Assembly (NCBI RefSeq): GCF_023145695.1
Contig: NZ_JAJHVV010000013.1
Location: 62,001 to 126,000 of the forward strand
From: Vibrio amylolyticus
GTDB taxonomy: Bacteria; Pseudomonadota; Gammaproteobacteria; Enterobacterales; Vibrionaceae
Reading direction: 5' to 3'
DNA: 64,000 nt
A program made the position numbers and the translations under genes. Positions within the stretch are counted from its first letter, which is position 1; every line of letters starts with the position of its first letter. The notes under the pieces are model-generated. The model saw only the letters and a program-made list of their open reading frames with translations. It made no database searches and was not told where the DNA came from. Positions 44,180-54,033 of this stretch are shown here, in pieces.

Positions 44180-45919
44180 CTACGCGGCTTCATCTTCATC
44201 CTCTGGTAAACACAAACCAATGGTTATCACTTCGTTATCTTGAACGTCAGCCACCACCCAATGTAAACCTTCCCAATCAAAACTGTCACCGAGTACCGGA
44301 TACGGGCCTATTTGATCTTGAGCAAGCTGCTTAAGCGTCATGCTCTGGTCTTCAACGGATACCGAGATGCCATAATGCTCAACAACACTTTGAATAGAGA
44401 TCGTCGCATCAAGGAAGAAATCGCCGTAGAAACGCGCCACCTCTTCTTGCTCGATCGGTGCCACACTAAAGAGCTCACTTAATGCATCAAGATCTTTATC
44501 CTGCCCCAATACACATAACGTATCATTGGCTTGCAACACAGTGCTTCCTGATGGGTGCAATAAGGTATTGTCTCTAAATAACGCGGTAATTCGGGTCCCA
44601 TCTGGCATGGTTAAACGCTTCAATGGTTCACCGACACACCATTTCTCTTCTTTCAATTTATAGACAAACATTTCCCACTCACTGGTCGGAAAGATCTCTA
44701 TGCCACTGCGGTAAATAGGACTTGGTTTTGGCGGTAATGAGACATTGGCTAACGACGCTGCTTTCATTAGGGTTCCACCTTGTACAATCAAAGAGACCAT
44801 AACAACGAAAAACGCGATATTAAAATACAATTGAGCATTAGGAAGCCCTGCCATCATTGGGAATACGGCTAAGATGATGGGTACTGCGCCTCGTAGCCCT
44901 ACCCAAGAGACAAACCAACGTTCTCGAATATTAAAACTTCTAAATGGTGCGAGGCCAAGCCAAACAGAAATTGGACGTGCTATTAAAATCATCCCGAAAG
45001 CAAGTGCTAATGCAGGAAGCATAATCTCAATTAACGTCGATGGCGTGACCAATAACCCCAAGACCAAAAACATGACGATTTGGCTTAGCCATGTCATCCC
45101 ATCTAAGACACTAAGAATAGAATGACGTGAGCACGTTGGCTTATTACCAATCAGCAAGCCGACCAAATAAATCGTCAATATACCACTACCACCAAGAATG
45201 GTTGATAAGGCAAACAGAGCAATACCACCACTTAAGACTAAGATGGAATACATCCCCTCAGGTAGTAATATTCGATTGACCAATGACCACAATAACCAAC
45301 CACCAGCAAAGCCGACTAACGTGCCTATCCCAAACTGCATAGCAAAGCTTGTAGCAAGAAAGCCCATCCCCATATCCATGTCAGGATTGGATAAAATAGC
45401 AATTAGGGTCACGGTTAAGAACACCGCCATAGGGTCATTCGTCCCAGATTCAATTTCAAGTGTCGCTCCGACACGTTCATTGAGGCTTTTACCTTTCAAC
45501 AGAGAAAAAACCGCTGCGGCATCAGTTGAACCAACAATGGCACCAACCAATATCCCTTGCAGTAAGGTAAGATCAAATAGCCAAGCAGCCATTAACCCTG
45601 TAATGGTTGCAGTACAAGCGACGCCGATGGTCGCTAAAGAAAGAGACGGCCAGAAAGCCACCTTAAAGGTAGAAACTTTAGTGCGCATTCCGCCATCAAG
45701 TAGAATAATGGCTAAGGCAAGGTTACTGATAAGATAAGTCAGTGAATAATCATCGAATTTAATGCCACCGGGGCCATCTTCTCCGGCCATCATGCCAACA
45801 AAAAGAAAGACCAAAAGAATCGGGACACCTAATTTAGAAGAGGCTCGGCTGATAAGAACACTAATAGCGATTAACGTCGCTCCAGTTAGAAACAAACTAT
45901 TAATGGTATTTACGTCCAA
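44180..45919 (-). CDS. nhaP2: K+/H+ antiporter NhaP2 (CvrA)
   Basis: A 579-residue CPA1 antiporter of the inner membrane. The first 390 residues have about 12 hydrophobic helices with the family motifs FVGMMAGEDGPGG, VGSTDAAAVFSLL and ESGTNDPMAVFL (the ion-binding Asp). The cytoplasmic tail carries a TrkA-C/RCK_C domain (about 400-490) and a CorC/HlyC-like domain (about 500-570). In V. cholerae NhaP2 exchanges K+ for H+ in acidic media. It is divergent from DUF4212-actP and convergent with the response regulator. Confidence 0.9.
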   Translation of the reverse strand: MDVNTINSLFLTGATLIAISVLISRASSKLGVPILLVFLFVGMMAGEDGPGGIKFDDYSLTYLISNLALAIILLDGGMRTKVSTFKVAFWPSLSLATIGVACTATITGLMAAWLFDLTLLQGILVGAIVGSTDAAAVFSLLKGKSLNERVGATLEIESGTNDPMAVFLTVTLIAILSNPDMDMGMGFLATSFAMQFGIGTLVGFAGGWLLWSLVNRILLPEGMYSILVLSGGIALFALSTILGGSGILTIYLVGLLIGNKPTCSRHSILSVLDGMTWLSQIVMFLVLGLLVTPSTLIEIMLPALALAFGMILIARPISVWLGLAPFRSFNIRERWFVSWVGLRGAVPIILAVFPMMAGLPNAQLYFNIAFFVVMVSLIVQGGTLMKAASLANVSLPPKPSPIYRSGIEIFPTSEWEMFVYKLKEEKWCVGEPLKRLTMPDGTRITALFRDNTLLHPSGSTVLQANDTLCVLGQDKDLDALSELFSVAPIEQEEVARFYGDFFLDATISIQSVVEHYGISVSVEDQSMTLKQLAQDQIGPYPVLGDSFDWEGLHWVVADVQDNEVITIGLCLPEDEDEAA

Positions 45920-46275
45920 TTCATCCTCCTAAGGCAAGCCATTGCTGATATGACAATATAACAAACATGAAATTAAATTGGTCATAATGTTATAAAGAAC
46001 TTACATTTATTTACTGCTTTCTAATCACAAAAAAATTAAACCCACCTTTTTTACAACATTATTACGATACATTATGCATAACAGCATTAGACCTTTGGCT
46101 AAATTAACAATGCATTAACATCACAGTTTAACCTCATTACCCGTCTAATCTCTTATTTTTTGGTTGATTTTACTTTATTGACCCCGACTAAAGTTGAAAA
46201 GATCCCTTGCGCTTGCCTTGCTATTGTACAAAGTGAAACATTTCATTAACAACAATACATCGTAAGGAGACGACG
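45920..46275 (+). other. nhaP2 / DUF4212-actP divergent regulatory region (356 bp)
   Basis: No gene. It holds a weak inverted repeat TGAAA-CA-TTTCA at about 46234-46245, whose outer bases (AGTGA ... TCATT) partly resemble a CRP site. No convincing -35/-10 pair is visible. It is presumed to bind CrbR and CRP. Confidence 0.4.
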
Positions 46276-46539
46276 ATGGCATTTGAAAATAAAGATGACG
46301 CCAAGGCGTATTGGGACAAAAACGTGAAAATCATGATCAAACTGATGGTCGTATGGTTTGTTGTTTCATTCGGCTGCGGCATTCTTTTTGTTGATGTCCT
46401 AAACCAATTTCAAATAGGTGGTTATAAGCTTGGATTCTGGTTTGCTCAACAAGGTTCGATTTATGCATTTCTAGGGATTATTTTCTACTACGCGTGGAAA
46501 ATGAGACAGCTTGATCGCGAATTTAACGTAGACGAATAA
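46276..46539 (+). CDS. DUF4212 small subunit of solute/sodium symporter
   Basis: An 87-residue protein with two membrane helices (about 22-42 and 62-80) and the DUF4212 pattern AYWDKNVKIMIKLMVVWF, the usual partner encoded just before cation/acetate symporters. It has a strong ribosome-binding site (AAGGAG). The stop is 12 bp before the actP-like start, so the two are cotranscribed. It is thought to be a small accessory subunit, but its role is not established. Confidence 0.9.
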   Translation: MAFENKDDAKAYWDKNVKIMIKLMVVWFVVSFGCGILFVDVLNQFQIGGYKLGFWFAQQGSIYAFLGIIFYYAWKMRQLDREFNVDE

Positions 46540-46551
46540 GGAATACCTCAG

Positions 46552-48279
46552 ATGGACTTGAAAACAATCACCTATCTCGTAGTAGGTGCTACATTTATCC
46601 TCTATATCGGTATCGCTATTTGGGCGCGTGCTGGTTCAACCAAAGAGTTTTACGTCGCTGGCGGCGGTGTAAACCCAATTGCGAATGGTATGGCAACAGC
46701 CGCTGACTGGATGTCGGCAGCATCGTTCATATCCATGGCTGGCTTAATCGCGTTCATGGGATACGGTGGTTCAGTATTCTTAATGGGTTGGACAGGTGGT
46801 TATGTACTCCTTGCCCTACTTCTAGCGCCTTATCTGCGTAAGTTTGGTAAATTCACTGTACCTGAATTCGTTGGTGAGCGTTTCTACTCGAACACAGCTC
46901 GTATCGTAGCCGTAGTATGTCTTATCATTGCATCGGTCACTTACGTTATCGGTCAAATGAAAGGGGTCGGCGTTGCGTTTGGTCGTTTCCTAGAAGTTGA
47001 TTACGATACTGGTCTTCTGATTGGTATGTGTATCGTATTTATGTACGCAGTAATGGGCGGCATGAAAGGGATTACCTACACACAGATTGCTCAATATTGC
47101 GTACTCATTTTAGCTTACACTATTCCTGCAATATTCATCTCTCTACAACTAACAGGTCACCCACTACCTCAAATTGGTCTTGGGAGCACCATGGTCGGAA
47201 CCGATGTCTATCTACTCGACCGGCTCGATCAGGTGGTCACCGAACTCGGGTTTACCGAATACACCACCCAAGTTCGTGGCGATACGTTAAACATGTTTGT
47301 TTACACCATGTCACTGATGATCGGTACTGCAGGTCTACCTCACGTAATCATTCGTTTCTTCACAGTACCTAAGGTACGTGATGCGCGTACCTCAGCGGGT
47401 TGGGCTCTATTCTTCATTGCTATCCTATACACAACCGCTCCAGCGGTATCAGCAATGGCGCGCCTAAACCTAATGGAAACAGTGAATCCAAGTGCGGGTG
47501 AATACCTGGCTTACGACGAACGTCCTGACTGGTTTAAGAACTGGGAAAAAACAGGTCTGTTAGGCTTTGATGACATAAATGGTGATGGCAACATCAACTA
47601 CACGTCTAGCGCAGAAACAAACGAGCTAAAAGTTGACCGTGACATCATGGTTCTTGCTAACCCTGAGATTGCTAAACTACCAAACTGGGTTATTGCTCTG
47701 GTTGCGGCAGGTGGCTTAGCGGCGGCACTATCAACGGCTGCGGGTCTATTACTGGCTATTTCGTCATCCATATCCCATGACTTAATTAAAGGGGTCATTA
47801 ATCCGAATATTTCCGAGAAGAAAGAGCTACTCGCCAGTCGAATTTCTATGGCAGTTGCAATTGGTGTCGCGGGGTATTTGGGGCTCAATCCACCAGGCTT
47901 TGCCGCTGGTACGGTTGCACTGGCGTTTGGTCTAGCCGCATCCTCCATCTTCCCGGCATTGATGATGGGTATCTTCAGTAAGACGATCAATAAAGAAGGT
48001 GCTATTGCAGGTATGATCACTGGTATCAGTATCACGCTATTCTACGTATTCCAACATAAAGGCATTCTGTTTGTTGCTGACTGGAAATTCTTGGAAAGCT
48101 GGGGAAGCAACTGGTTCCTAGGTATTGAACCTAATGCATTTGGTGCGATTGGTGCACTATGTAACTTCATCGTAGCTTTCGCTGTCTCTCGTGTAACAGC
48201 TGAAACGCCACAAGAAGTGAAAGATTTAGTTGAACACGTACGTGTTCCTGCAGGCGCGAGTGATGCTGTAGACCACTAA
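46552..48279 (+). CDS. actP: Cation/acetate symporter ActP-like
   Basis: A 575-residue sodium:solute symporter (SSS) family permease of the inner membrane, probably importing acetate or related monocarboxylates with Na+. About 13 hydrophobic helices are seen. Characteristic segments are EFYVAGGGVNPIANGMATAADWMSAASFI and GLAAALSTAAGLLLAISSSISHD. It is partnered with the DUF4212 gene. In the V. cholerae acetate switch, actP is coregulated with acs by CrbS/CrbR; the acs gene is about 8.4 kb downstream. Confidence 0.85.
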   Translation: MDLKTITYLVVGATFILYIGIAIWARAGSTKEFYVAGGGVNPIANGMATAADWMSAASFISMAGLIAFMGYGGSVFLMGWTGGYVLLALLLAPYLRKFGKFTVPEFVGERFYSNTARIVAVVCLIIASVTYVIGQMKGVGVAFGRFLEVDYDTGLLIGMCIVFMYAVMGGMKGITYTQIAQYCVLILAYTIPAIFISLQLTGHPLPQIGLGSTMVGTDVYLLDRLDQVVTELGFTEYTTQVRGDTLNMFVYTMSLMIGTAGLPHVIIRFFTVPKVRDARTSAGWALFFIAILYTTAPAVSAMARLNLMETVNPSAGEYLAYDERPDWFKNWEKTGLLGFDDINGDGNINYTSSAETNELKVDRDIMVLANPEIAKLPNWVIALVAAGGLAAALSTAAGLLLAISSSISHDLIKGVINPNISEKKELLASRISMAVAIGVAGYLGLNPPGFAAGTVALAFGLAASSIFPALMMGIFSKTINKEGAIAGMITGISITLFYVFQHKGILFVADWKFLESWGSNWFLGIEPNAFGAIGALCNFIVAFAVSRVTAETPQEVKDLVEHVRVPAGASDAVDH

Positions 48280-48297
48280 AATCTAACTCAAACCACA

Positions 48298-48322
48298 AAA
48301 GCCCCTCCGGGGGCTTTTTTTA
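48298..48322 (+). terminator. actP terminator
   Basis: AAGCCCC-TCC-GGGGGCTT followed by a run of T, about 20 bases after the actP stop. Confidence 0.85.
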
Positions 48323-48402
48323 TCTACTCAATGCTGTACTTTATCTATTATTACAATTAGTTAACTTATCTACAAAACGTCTATAGCTGCAAGGAAGCCA
48401 AT

Positions 48403-48891
48403 ATGTTCAAAAATAAGCACCTCGTCGTTGCTATGCTCGTCGCCCCAATTCTCTCAATTGTTGCTTACCTTGGCACCGACATGGCCCTTAGCGAAAAGCC
48501 CCATGCAGCAAAAAAAGGGGAAGCGTATAAGCTCCTAAGTAAATCTAACTGCCGCTATACCAGTGGTTTATGTGATATGGAAAATGGCGAGTTCAAAATT
48601 CAGTTTCGTTCTGAAAGTGTTACCGATACACAGCTTTTCCTAAGCCTAAGTTCTAAGCTACCACTGCAAGGCATTAAACTCTCTCTTGTTGATGATCAGG
48701 ACGCGGCAGGAACGCCTGTCAATATGCAGCCCCTGGATGACAGTGAGCTCAACTGGAATGTAGAGCTACCAGCCCCAGCATCCGATGAAAGCTGGCTACG
48801 TGTTGCTATTCAATCCAACGACACGCTGTATTACGGAGACACTCAAACGGTCTTCGTCAACTATGAAACATTATTAAATCAATCTGAATAA
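48403..48891 (+). CDS. Exported protein of unknown function
   Basis: The 162-residue product is not recognised. It has an N-terminal hydrophobic segment (about 8-30, LVVAMLVAPILSIVAYLGTD) that looks like an uncleaved membrane anchor or signal peptide without a lipobox. A soluble domain of about 125 residues follows, with two cysteines close together (NCRYTSGLCDMENG), which could form a periplasmic disulfide. Beta-strand-like alternation predominates in the rest. It stands alone with its own spacer behind the actP terminator and converges with the symporter-kinase gene. Confidence 0.8.
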   Translation: MFKNKHLVVAMLVAPILSIVAYLGTDMALSEKPHAAKKGEAYKLLSKSNCRYTSGLCDMENGEFKIQFRSESVTDTQLFLSLSSKLPLQGIKLSLVDDQDAAGTPVNMQPLDDSELNWNVELPAPASDESWLRVAIQSNDTLYYGDTQTVFVNYETLLNQSE

Positions 48892-48898
48892 ACGCAAA

Positions 48899-48929
48899 GG
48901 CTGATTAAGTATCCGTTACTTAATCAGCC
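48899..48929. terminator. Perfect 13-bp hairpin between the unknown gene and crbS
   Basis: GGCTGATTAAGTA-TCCGT-TACTTAATCAGCC lies 7 bases past the stop of the upstream gene, between two convergent genes. There is no clean T run. It shares TGATTAAGTATC with the hairpin behind rsd. Confidence 0.55.
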
Positions 48930-49041
48930 CTCTCTACTCTTCTAGCTACGTAGCCTTCCACAGCTCAGTTTTCTAAATACACGTATTCATCTAACAATCA
49001 ACTTCAACTCTAATGACCGCCGTAGCTCATCAGCAGTCAAG

Positions 49042-52000
49042 CTATTTGACTTGGTTTAGTATCGCTCTTAATTTTAGGGGTTTAACAGGCTTAGGAATAA
49101 AAGCAAAATCATTCGACTTAATCCCGTCAAGCATATCTTCAGTTCTATCCGCACTGATGATCACGCCTTTAAAGCTATCTCCTAATCTCAGACGACATTG
49201 TTGAAGTACCTCAAGCCCCGTACGACCATTATCGAGTCGATAGTCAGAGAAAATCACATCAGGAACCCAACTACCCTCGAGCGCTTTCATACTTTGCACT
49301 AAATCCTCAGCTAATTTAATTTCACAGCCCCAGCGCGCTAGCAAGTTCTCCATCCCAACTAATATCTCTCGCTCATTATCAACACACAGAATTTTTATAT
49401 GAGAGAGATCGGAGACCGGCATCGCTGTTTTTTCAACCTTAATGATCTCATCACTTTGTGCTCTATTGAGCGTAATAGAAAACACACTGCCTTGTTCTGG
49501 CCAAGAGCGAAGTGAAATGGAATGGCCTAACACGTGAGCAATCCCTTTAGAAATGGCTAGCCCCAAGCCTAGACCTTGATCGGAGCGAATTTGACTACCA
49601 CGAGTAAATTCCTCAAAGATTTCCTGCTGCTTACCTTCATCGATACCAATCCCATTATCCCAAACATCAATTCTCACTTTGTCACCAACACGCCTCACCC
49701 CCAAACGCACTTTGCCTCTTGGGCAGTATCGAAATGCATTGGTAAGGAAGTTCTGGACCACTCGTCTTAATAATTTAGGGTCTGACTGAACCAGTAACGA
49801 TGACGGGATCATTTTAAATGAGAGCTGCTGCTGTTTTGCCAATGCACTAAATTCGGCATCTAGATTAGAAAGGACATCTTTAATCGCGAAGCTTTGAACA
49901 TGAACGTCCAACTTGCCAGATTCTAAGCGTGAAATATCAAGCAGATCACCAATCAGATCTTCAGCCGCCTCTAGTGCGCTCTCAATGTGCGTTGATAGCC
50001 CTTTCACTTCTTGGTCTTTCGCCACCTCAGACAGTGATGAAGCAAAAAGACGCGCGGCATTGAGAGGCTGCATCAAATCATGACTCACTGCGGCTAGAAA
50101 TCGAGATTTTGATTGAGACTCATGCTCTGATCGTTGGGTAGCACTCACTAACTGCTTATTCAGTCGCTCTAATTCTTGCGTCCGTTTTAAAACTCTAACT
50201 TCAAGCGTTTCATTGGCTTCTTTGAGGGCTTGTTCAGCGTCTCTAAACACGGTGATATCGGTAAAGCTCATCACAAACCCACCGCTCGGCATGGGATTAC
50301 CTTGAACCTCAATCACTCGACCATCAGGACGAATACGAGAAGATGTGTGGCGAGTCCCCTGTTCTAAGTGTGAAACTCGGCGACGAACATGGTCTTCAGG
50401 ATCACCCGGCCCACAAAGTCCATTCTCTGCGTTATGACGAATCACATCCGCAATGGGGCGACCAACCTGAATCAACCCCGTTGGAAATTCAAACAGTTCG
50501 AGATAGCGCTGATTCCAGGCCACTAACCTAAGCTGTCTATCAACCACGGCGATACCCTGCCCAATATGCTCAATCGCCCCTTGGAGTAGGCCTCGACTAA
50601 AGTCATACAGCTCTGAGGCCTCGTCAACAATAGTGGCAACCTCTTCCAATTGCATATTCTTGCCTTGCAGCGCTGAAGTCAGTACTAACTTGGCAGAAGA
50701 CGCACCAAAGACACCAGCGAGCACCCGCTCGGTATGGCGGATTAGAGTAGAAGGTGCTTGTTGATTGGGTAGCAAGGTTTCATGCTGCTGTGTCCAATAC
50801 TGGTTAAAAGCGCTACGCACGCGTGTCCGTCCAACAAACCGAGACGCAAGCATCTCAAGTTCTCCAACGGTCACACGACTTTGATATAGCGTCTGATTTT
50901 CACTTTCAGGAAGTGGCATCCCGATAAAGGACGCCGACTGTAAGCGCTCACTCAGGCTTGCACGAGTTACCATTGAGATGACCACAAAACAGAAGGTATT
51001 GGTAACCACACTCAGCAACATTCCCCAGTCTGAGCTTTTTATACCCCAATCGCTCAATAGTTCTGGCGGCGTAATCAACCAAATCAGTGCGTTATTGCTC
51101 GCATCTCCAGCTAGCACGCCTGTTTGGCTCATTAAGGTCACTAACCAAATACTAAAACCTACCGCTAAACCTACATACACACCTTTTCGGTTGCCTGTAC
51201 GCCAATACATTCCGCCGATGAGTGCCGGTGCAAATTGCGTAATCGCAGCAAAAGAGAGAAAGCCAATAGCAGAAAGCGAATGGATCGTATCGAGCGCCTG
51301 ATAAAAGCCCCAAGCCCCAATAAGAAGCAGCAAGATCAGCGCGCGCCTAATAATCAGCAACAGCCCCGAAAAGTGACGGTAATTACGATCGGTAATACGC
51401 ATTCGTCGTAGCAACAGCGGCATCACTAAATCATTAGATACCATAATGGCAAGAGCAATCGTGGAGACAATCACCATTCCACTTGCTGCCGATGTACCGC
51501 CCAGGAAGGCCAGTAATGCGATATTATCAGCGCCCACAGACATCGGGACACTAATCACATACGCATCAGCAGGACTTCCAGCTAATAAGCTCTGCCCAAC
51601 CCAAGCGATTGGCAGAACAAAGATCCCCATCAAAATAAGGTAAAGCGGAAATAGCCAACGCGCAGTATGAAGATCTTGAGCACGTTCATTCTCAACCACC
51701 ATGGTGTGAAATTGTCGGGGCAGACAGACAATTGCGACCATCGTCAGTGCAGTATGGATCAATAACGTGGGGATATTCGGGGATTGATAGGTTTGCTTAG
51801 CCACCGAGACTAAATCGACATGCTCTTGATTCCAAGCTAAGTAAATAATAAAAAAACCAACGGTTAAAAAAGCCACTAGCTTAATGACCGATTCAAACGC
51901 AATCGCCATCATCATGCCACGATGGTGTTCGGTGTTATCAATATGCCTCGTACCAAATAGCATGGTAAAAACAGCCAGTGCCCCCACCACAAACCACGAT

Positions 52001-52473
52001 ACATAGCGTTCCTGATAACCGAGATCACTCGCCAAATTTGGCGCGACAATATCGAGCCCCATGGTAATGCCGCGTAGCTGCAACGCAATATAAGGCAAAA
52101 TTCCAGCAACCGCGATCAACGTGACTGCAACCGCTAAGCCCTGAGATTTACCATACCGTGCCGCAATAAAGTCAGCGATAGAGGTGATGTGCTCTCGCTT
52201 GGCCGTTAACACCAAACGAGCTAAAACTCGCCAACCAAGCGTAAAGACTAAAATTGGAGCGACGTATATCGGTAAGAATGACCATGGGTTACTACTGGCC
52301 TGCCCAACCGTTCCATAAAACGTCCAAGAGGTACAATAGACCGCGATTGATAAGCTATAGATCCACGGTCGCCACTTCGCTAACCAGTTAGTTTGACGAT
52401 CGCCATACCAAGCAATAAGAAAGAGTATGGCGAGATACGCGAGTGAAACCGGTATGACAATCCATCCTTGCAT
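49042..52473 (-). CDS. crbS: Symporter-sensor hybrid histidine kinase, probable CrbS
   Basis: A 1,143-residue fusion. Residues 1-about 500 form a sodium/solute symporter (SSS) domain with about 13 membrane helices (ITSIADFIAARYGKSQGLA, AGTSAASG-like FLGGTSAASGM). A PAS domain follows at about 630-750 (LLQGAIEHIGQGIAVVDRQLRLVAWNQ), then a coiled coil and a HisKA domain with His798 (AAVSHDLMQPLNAARL). An HATPase domain (NAFRYCPRG, DNGIGI, GLGLGLAI) comes next, and a C-terminal receiver with Asp1077 (VIFSDYRLD). This architecture is that of CrbS, which controls acs with CrbR in V. cholerae. No receiver-linked DNA-binding domain is present. Confidence 0.87.
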   Translation of the reverse strand: MQGWIVIPVSLAYLAILFLIAWYGDRQTNWLAKWRPWIYSLSIAVYCTSWTFYGTVGQASSNPWSFLPIYVAPILVFTLGWRVLARLVLTAKREHITSIADFIAARYGKSQGLAVAVTLIAVAGILPYIALQLRGITMGLDIVAPNLASDLGYQERYVSWFVVGALAVFTMLFGTRHIDNTEHHRGMMMAIAFESVIKLVAFLTVGFFIIYLAWNQEHVDLVSVAKQTYQSPNIPTLLIHTALTMVAIVCLPRQFHTMVVENERAQDLHTARWLFPLYLILMGIFVLPIAWVGQSLLAGSPADAYVISVPMSVGADNIALLAFLGGTSAASGMVIVSTIALAIMVSNDLVMPLLLRRMRITDRNYRHFSGLLLIIRRALILLLLIGAWGFYQALDTIHSLSAIGFLSFAAITQFAPALIGGMYWRTGNRKGVYVGLAVGFSIWLVTLMSQTGVLAGDASNNALIWLITPPELLSDWGIKSSDWGMLLSVVTNTFCFVVISMVTRASLSERLQSASFIGMPLPESENQTLYQSRVTVGELEMLASRFVGRTRVRSAFNQYWTQQHETLLPNQQAPSTLIRHTERVLAGVFGASSAKLVLTSALQGKNMQLEEVATIVDEASELYDFSRGLLQGAIEHIGQGIAVVDRQLRLVAWNQRYLELFEFPTGLIQVGRPIADVIRHNAENGLCGPGDPEDHVRRRVSHLEQGTRHTSSRIRPDGRVIEVQGNPMPSGGFVMSFTDITVFRDAEQALKEANETLEVRVLKRTQELERLNKQLVSATQRSEHESQSKSRFLAAVSHDLMQPLNAARLFASSLSEVAKDQEVKGLSTHIESALEAAEDLIGDLLDISRLESGKLDVHVQSFAIKDVLSNLDAEFSALAKQQQLSFKMIPSSLLVQSDPKLLRRVVQNFLTNAFRYCPRGKVRLGVRRVGDKVRIDVWDNGIGIDEGKQQEIFEEFTRGSQIRSDQGLGLGLAISKGIAHVLGHSISLRSWPEQGSVFSITLNRAQSDEIIKVEKTAMPVSDLSHIKILCVDNEREILVGMENLLARWGCEIKLAEDLVQSMKALEGSWVPDVIFSDYRLDNGRTGLEVLQQCRLRLGDSFKGVIISADRTEDMLDGIKSNDFAFIPKPVKPLKLRAILNQVK

Positions 52474-52537
52474 TAGACATCCTTTTCTAATCTATATTTT
52501 CGCAACCATTTTTTACAAAAGAGGCACAGTGCCAGAA

Positions 52538-52566
52538 ACAAAAAACCTCTCCGACAGGAGAGGTTT
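52538..52566 (-). terminator. Terminator of the HcaT-like gene
   Basis: On the minus strand AACCTCTCC-TGTC-GGAGAGGTT, a perfect 9-bp stem, runs into TTTTTTG before the crbS start. Confidence 0.85.
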
Positions 52567-52605
52567 ATTTAACTAGGGAACTGCTGCAATCTCAATCAAT
52601 TGAGT

Positions 52606-53790
52606 CTAATTCTGTGCTTTGGACTCGGCTTTATTAAGATCAATTATTTTTGCACTTCTATCTTCAACTTTAACCAACAGAGCGACAGCCCCCATGAACG
52701 ACATCGCCCAGAACACATTTGCGCCAAAATTATCGTAGCCCCAACCGCTCAGAGTTGTGATAAGTGCAATCACAGCGCCAAGTGGAATGGCATTGTACAG
52801 AGCTTGCAGTGCCACCATTTTATGCTCTTCTTCTTTCTGTATGTATTGAATAGCAGCAATATGGGCCATCGCAAACGTCACACCGTGCAATAGCTGAACC
52901 ATAACCAGTGCATACAGTTCTGTTGTCGAAGCGGTGATACCCCAACGTACCATCACACCAATAGAGGCCGTCACAAACAGCGCTCGGAGCGTCCAACCAG
53001 CGAAAACTCGTTTACTAAAGGCAAACACAGCCACCTCGGCCACAACGCCCAGACTCCACAAATAACCAATAATATCAGCCGAATACCCGGCACCACGCCA
53101 GTGGATCGCACTAAAGCTATAATAAGCAGCATGGCTTCCTTGAATAAGAGCAATCAAGGTCAAAAACTTGATGACTGGCCATTCACGTAGAAGCTGAGAC
53201 ACTTTTGGCCTTTCGACATTTTTAGTGCTCAACGTCTTAGGCATCGTGCTTATGCTTCTCATCGAAATAATCAATGAAAATAAAACACCCGCCAGCGCGG
53301 TATACAAGATCATATCAGTGCCATACCAAGCAATAAGATACCCAACAACCGTAGAGCCAGCAATAAACGCAACCGAACCCCACAGGCGTGTTCGGCCATA
53401 ATCGAGCATTTTTAAGCGTGCGTAATAGTTCGCTAATGCATCGGACAATGGAACAATAGGGCCACAACAAAGATTAAATAAGACGGTTGCGGCGACCATT
53501 AACCAGAAGTTTCCCCCCGTAAAAAAGTGAAAGCCAACAAATAAGAACGCGGCAAAGCTTAGCCAACGAAGCGCAGGTAAAAGATGCTCCGCTTTATGAA
53601 TTCGCGGCGTAATCACTAAATTGGCAACGCAACGGGTGGCAAATCCAATACCGACTAGCACGCCAATATCGGTTGCAGAGACACCTTGCTCTTCAAACCA
53701 AAGCGCCCAAAACGGTAGATAAACACCGTAAGCAAAAAAGAAACCGAGAAAATACTGGGAGATCCAGCCATAGGGGGATGGGGTTAGCAT
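52606..53790 (-). CDS. MFS transporter, HcaT-like (3-phenylpropionate permease family)
   Basis: A 394-residue major facilitator with about 12 membrane helices. Sequence such as PYGWISQYFLGFFFAYGVYLPFWALWFEEQG at the N-terminus and YGRTRLWGSVAFI is typical of the HcaT/YihN-like branch of nucleoside and aromatic-acid carriers. No phenylpropionate-catabolism genes are near, so the true substrate is unknown. It is transcribed in the same direction as crbS, but a terminator lies between. It is divergent from the DUF294 gene. Confidence 0.8.
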   Translation of the reverse strand: MLTPSPYGWISQYFLGFFFAYGVYLPFWALWFEEQGVSATDIGVLVGIGFATRCVANLVITPRIHKAEHLLPALRWLSFAAFLFVGFHFFTGGNFWLMVAATVLFNLCCGPIVPLSDALANYYARLKMLDYGRTRLWGSVAFIAGSTVVGYLIAWYGTDMILYTALAGVLFSLIISMRSISTMPKTLSTKNVERPKVSQLLREWPVIKFLTLIALIQGSHAAYYSFSAIHWRGAGYSADIIGYLWSLGVVAEVAVFAFSKRVFAGWTLRALFVTASIGVMVRWGITASTTELYALVMVQLLHGVTFAMAHIAAIQYIQKEEEHKMVALQALYNAIPLGAVIALITTLSGWGYDNFGANVFWAMSFMGAVALLVKVEDRSAKIIDLNKAESKAQN

Positions 53791-54033
53791 CGAGTGCTCC
53801 TAAAACATGGCAAAAGTGCAAGCGCGCCTATTATGGGCATAGAAAGCGAGATAAAAAAGGGAAGAAAGCCTTTCTGTGTATTTCCGCTTTAAATTCACGT
53901 TCAACCTCATCTAAAACTCCGTTTAAAAGCGAAAGCGAACTTTTTAATAATCAATCATTAGACCAAAGTCGTCTGGAGCTAATGGTGGAATTTGTCACAC
54001 TGGTTATAGAGAACGTTACCAGGAGGAAGGGTG

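Noticed and set aside
45198..45737. 179-residue open frame inside nhaP2 on the other strand
   Set aside because: Shadow frame of a hydrophobic coding region: antisense to well-supported family sequence, with no ribosome-binding site or own context.
46195..46230. Possible sigma-54 promoter before the DUF4212 gene
   Set aside because: The TTGC repeats there do not give the GG-N10-GC spacing of a -24/-12 promoter.
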